Source: Clostridia bacterium (GTDB taxonomy: Bacteria; Bacillota; Clostridia; Christensenellales; UBA1242). Taken from it: DNA of 6,561 nucleotides. A program made the translations under genes and the position numbers. The stretch spans positions 1 to 6,561 of the forward strand of contig JAEETG010000077.1 in the NCBI GenBank assembly GCA_016290255.1, written 5' to 3'. Positions 5,855 through 6,561 of this stretch are shown here, in pieces; the first letter of the stretch is position 1; each line of letters starts with the position of its first letter. The notes beneath the pieces were generated by a model that was not told the origin of the DNA, searched no databases, and saw nothing but the letters and a program-made list of their open reading frames with translations.

Positions 5855-6561
5855 ATGAATTTTTGTGAAGAGCCATGGTGGTTAGTAGTCATTATATCTC
5901 TTCTCGTTTGCGTTTTTATTGTTTTGATTGTGTTGATGATCAGAGATATTAAAGACGCAAAAAAAGATGAACAAAAGTTTGAACAAAAGAGAAACGAAAA
6001 AGCAAAATCCATAAAAGAGCAAAAAAACAAAGGAATTGTTGAGCAAAAAGGAGAGAAAGGGACAATCACTGTTAACCCAATTGAAAACCAAACATTTGAA
6101 ACCCCAACAGTTTCTCAACCTTCAGAGCAAATAGATGACGAAGAAGAAATGGAAGAAGAAGAAAAAGAAGAAACAAATCCTTTCACCGCCGTTATTGTTG
6201 AGGGAAAAAAGCAAACCAAAAACCAAAAACCAAAAACAGTGAAAAAAACCGCTCAAAATGCAAAATCAAAAAGCAATAAAAGCGGTTCAAAACCAAAGCA
6301 AAAAACATCTTCTCAAAAGAAAACAACAATCTCAAAGCAAAAAACAGTGAAAAAAGCACCAGCCAAAAAACCTGAAGCAAAAACAGAAAAAAGCAAAAAG
6401 CCCGTTCAAAATAAAACTGCGGAAAAGCAAAAGGAAACCAAACAAACACTGGGAGATTTTATTGTTGCATATGATAGAGAAAAACTAAGTTGGACAGTTC
6501 AAAGGCAAGGAAGCGTTAAAGTTTCTAGACGCGCAGCAACCAAACAAGAGGCAACCAAAAT
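5855..6561 (+). CDS. Membrane-anchored Lys-rich protein with a possible DUF2188-like C-terminal domain (runs off window)
   Basis: Only the first 235 codons are present and no stop is reached. GGAGG (5843-5847) lies 7 nt before the ATG. Residues 1-7 are acidic. Residues 8-29 form one transmembrane helix, followed at once by RDIKDAKK, so the positive-inside rule puts the C-terminal part in the cytoplasm. Residues 30-70 are a charged helix, and 94-106 are strongly acidic (DDEEEMEEEEKEE). Residues 118-197 are a disordered-looking Lys/Ala/Pro/Ser/Gln tract with KKAPAKKPE, like histone H1 tails. From 199 onward GDFIVAYDREKLSWTVQ and then TKQEATK resemble the start of a DUF2188-type domain (W-x-V, Gly, then TKxEA), cut by the window end. 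A membrane-tethered nucleic-acid-binding role is inferred from composition only. The gene has its own promoter. Confidence 0.82.
   Translation, partial: MNFCEEPWWLVVIISLLVCVFIVLIVLMIRDIKDAKKDEQKFEQKRNEKAKSIKEQKNKGIVEQKGEKGTITVNPIENQTFETPTVSQPSEQIDDEEEMEEEEKEETNPFTAVIVEGKKQTKNQKPKTVKKTAQNAKSKSNKSGSKPKQKTSSQKKTTISKQKTVKKAPAKKPEAKTEKSKKPVQNKTAEKQKETKQTLGDFIVAYDREKLSWTVQRQGSVKVSRRAATKQEATK

Noticed and set aside
6192..6449. Phe/Leu-rich open frame on the minus strand that looks like a membrane protein
   Set aside because: It is the reverse of the Lys-rich AAA/CAA tract of the gene starting at 5855. TTT runs create false hydrophobicity.

Overview
The window looks like a chromosomal segment from a low-GC Gram-positive-type bacterium, most likely an uncultured member of the Bacillota (Clostridia-like). 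The pointers are A/T-rich codon use, strong AGGAGG-type ribosome binding sites, sigma-A promoters (several with an extended -10 TG), a lipoprotein signal peptide, and a HelD-type helicase, which is typical of Bacillota and Actinomycetota. The code is standard: ychF ends at a TGA exactly where the family should end, and tryptophan is TGG. No phage, transposon, CRISPR, tRNA or rRNA signal was found.

Left part, minus strand. Positions 1-405 hold the N-terminal 135 codons of a HelD-like helicase that recycles RNA polymerase. Next comes a 262-residue lipoprotein (680-1468), then a 799-residue unrecognised protein (1597-3996). The large protein has a glycine-rich hydrophobic patch, a proline-rich linker with an exact 33-nt tandem duplication, and a highly charged helical tail with internal repeats. 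Each of the three genes has its own promoter. Strong hairpin terminators follow the 799-residue gene (1560-1586) and the lipoprotein gene (531-557), so they appear to be separate transcription units.

Right part, plus strand. A divergent promoter region (about 4020-4193) separates the large gene from ychF (4194-5288), which encodes a conserved ribosome-associated ATPase of the Obg family. A small unknown gene of 159 codons (5297-5776) follows 8 nt after the ychF stop, with its ribosome binding site overlapping that stop, so the two look like an operon. After a 78-nt gap carrying a near-consensus promoter comes the 5' part of a gene (5855 to the window end). It encodes a membrane-anchored, lysine-rich protein whose last visible residues resemble the start of a DUF2188-type domain.

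Two genes, helD and ychF, are recognisable housekeeping factors linked to transcription and translation. The other four are a lipoprotein and proteins of unknown role. Nothing shows that they form one system. The items most worth a second look are the 799-residue repeat-bearing protein, the membrane-anchored lysine-rich protein, the small protein coupled to ychF, and the altered nucleotide-specificity motif in YchF.
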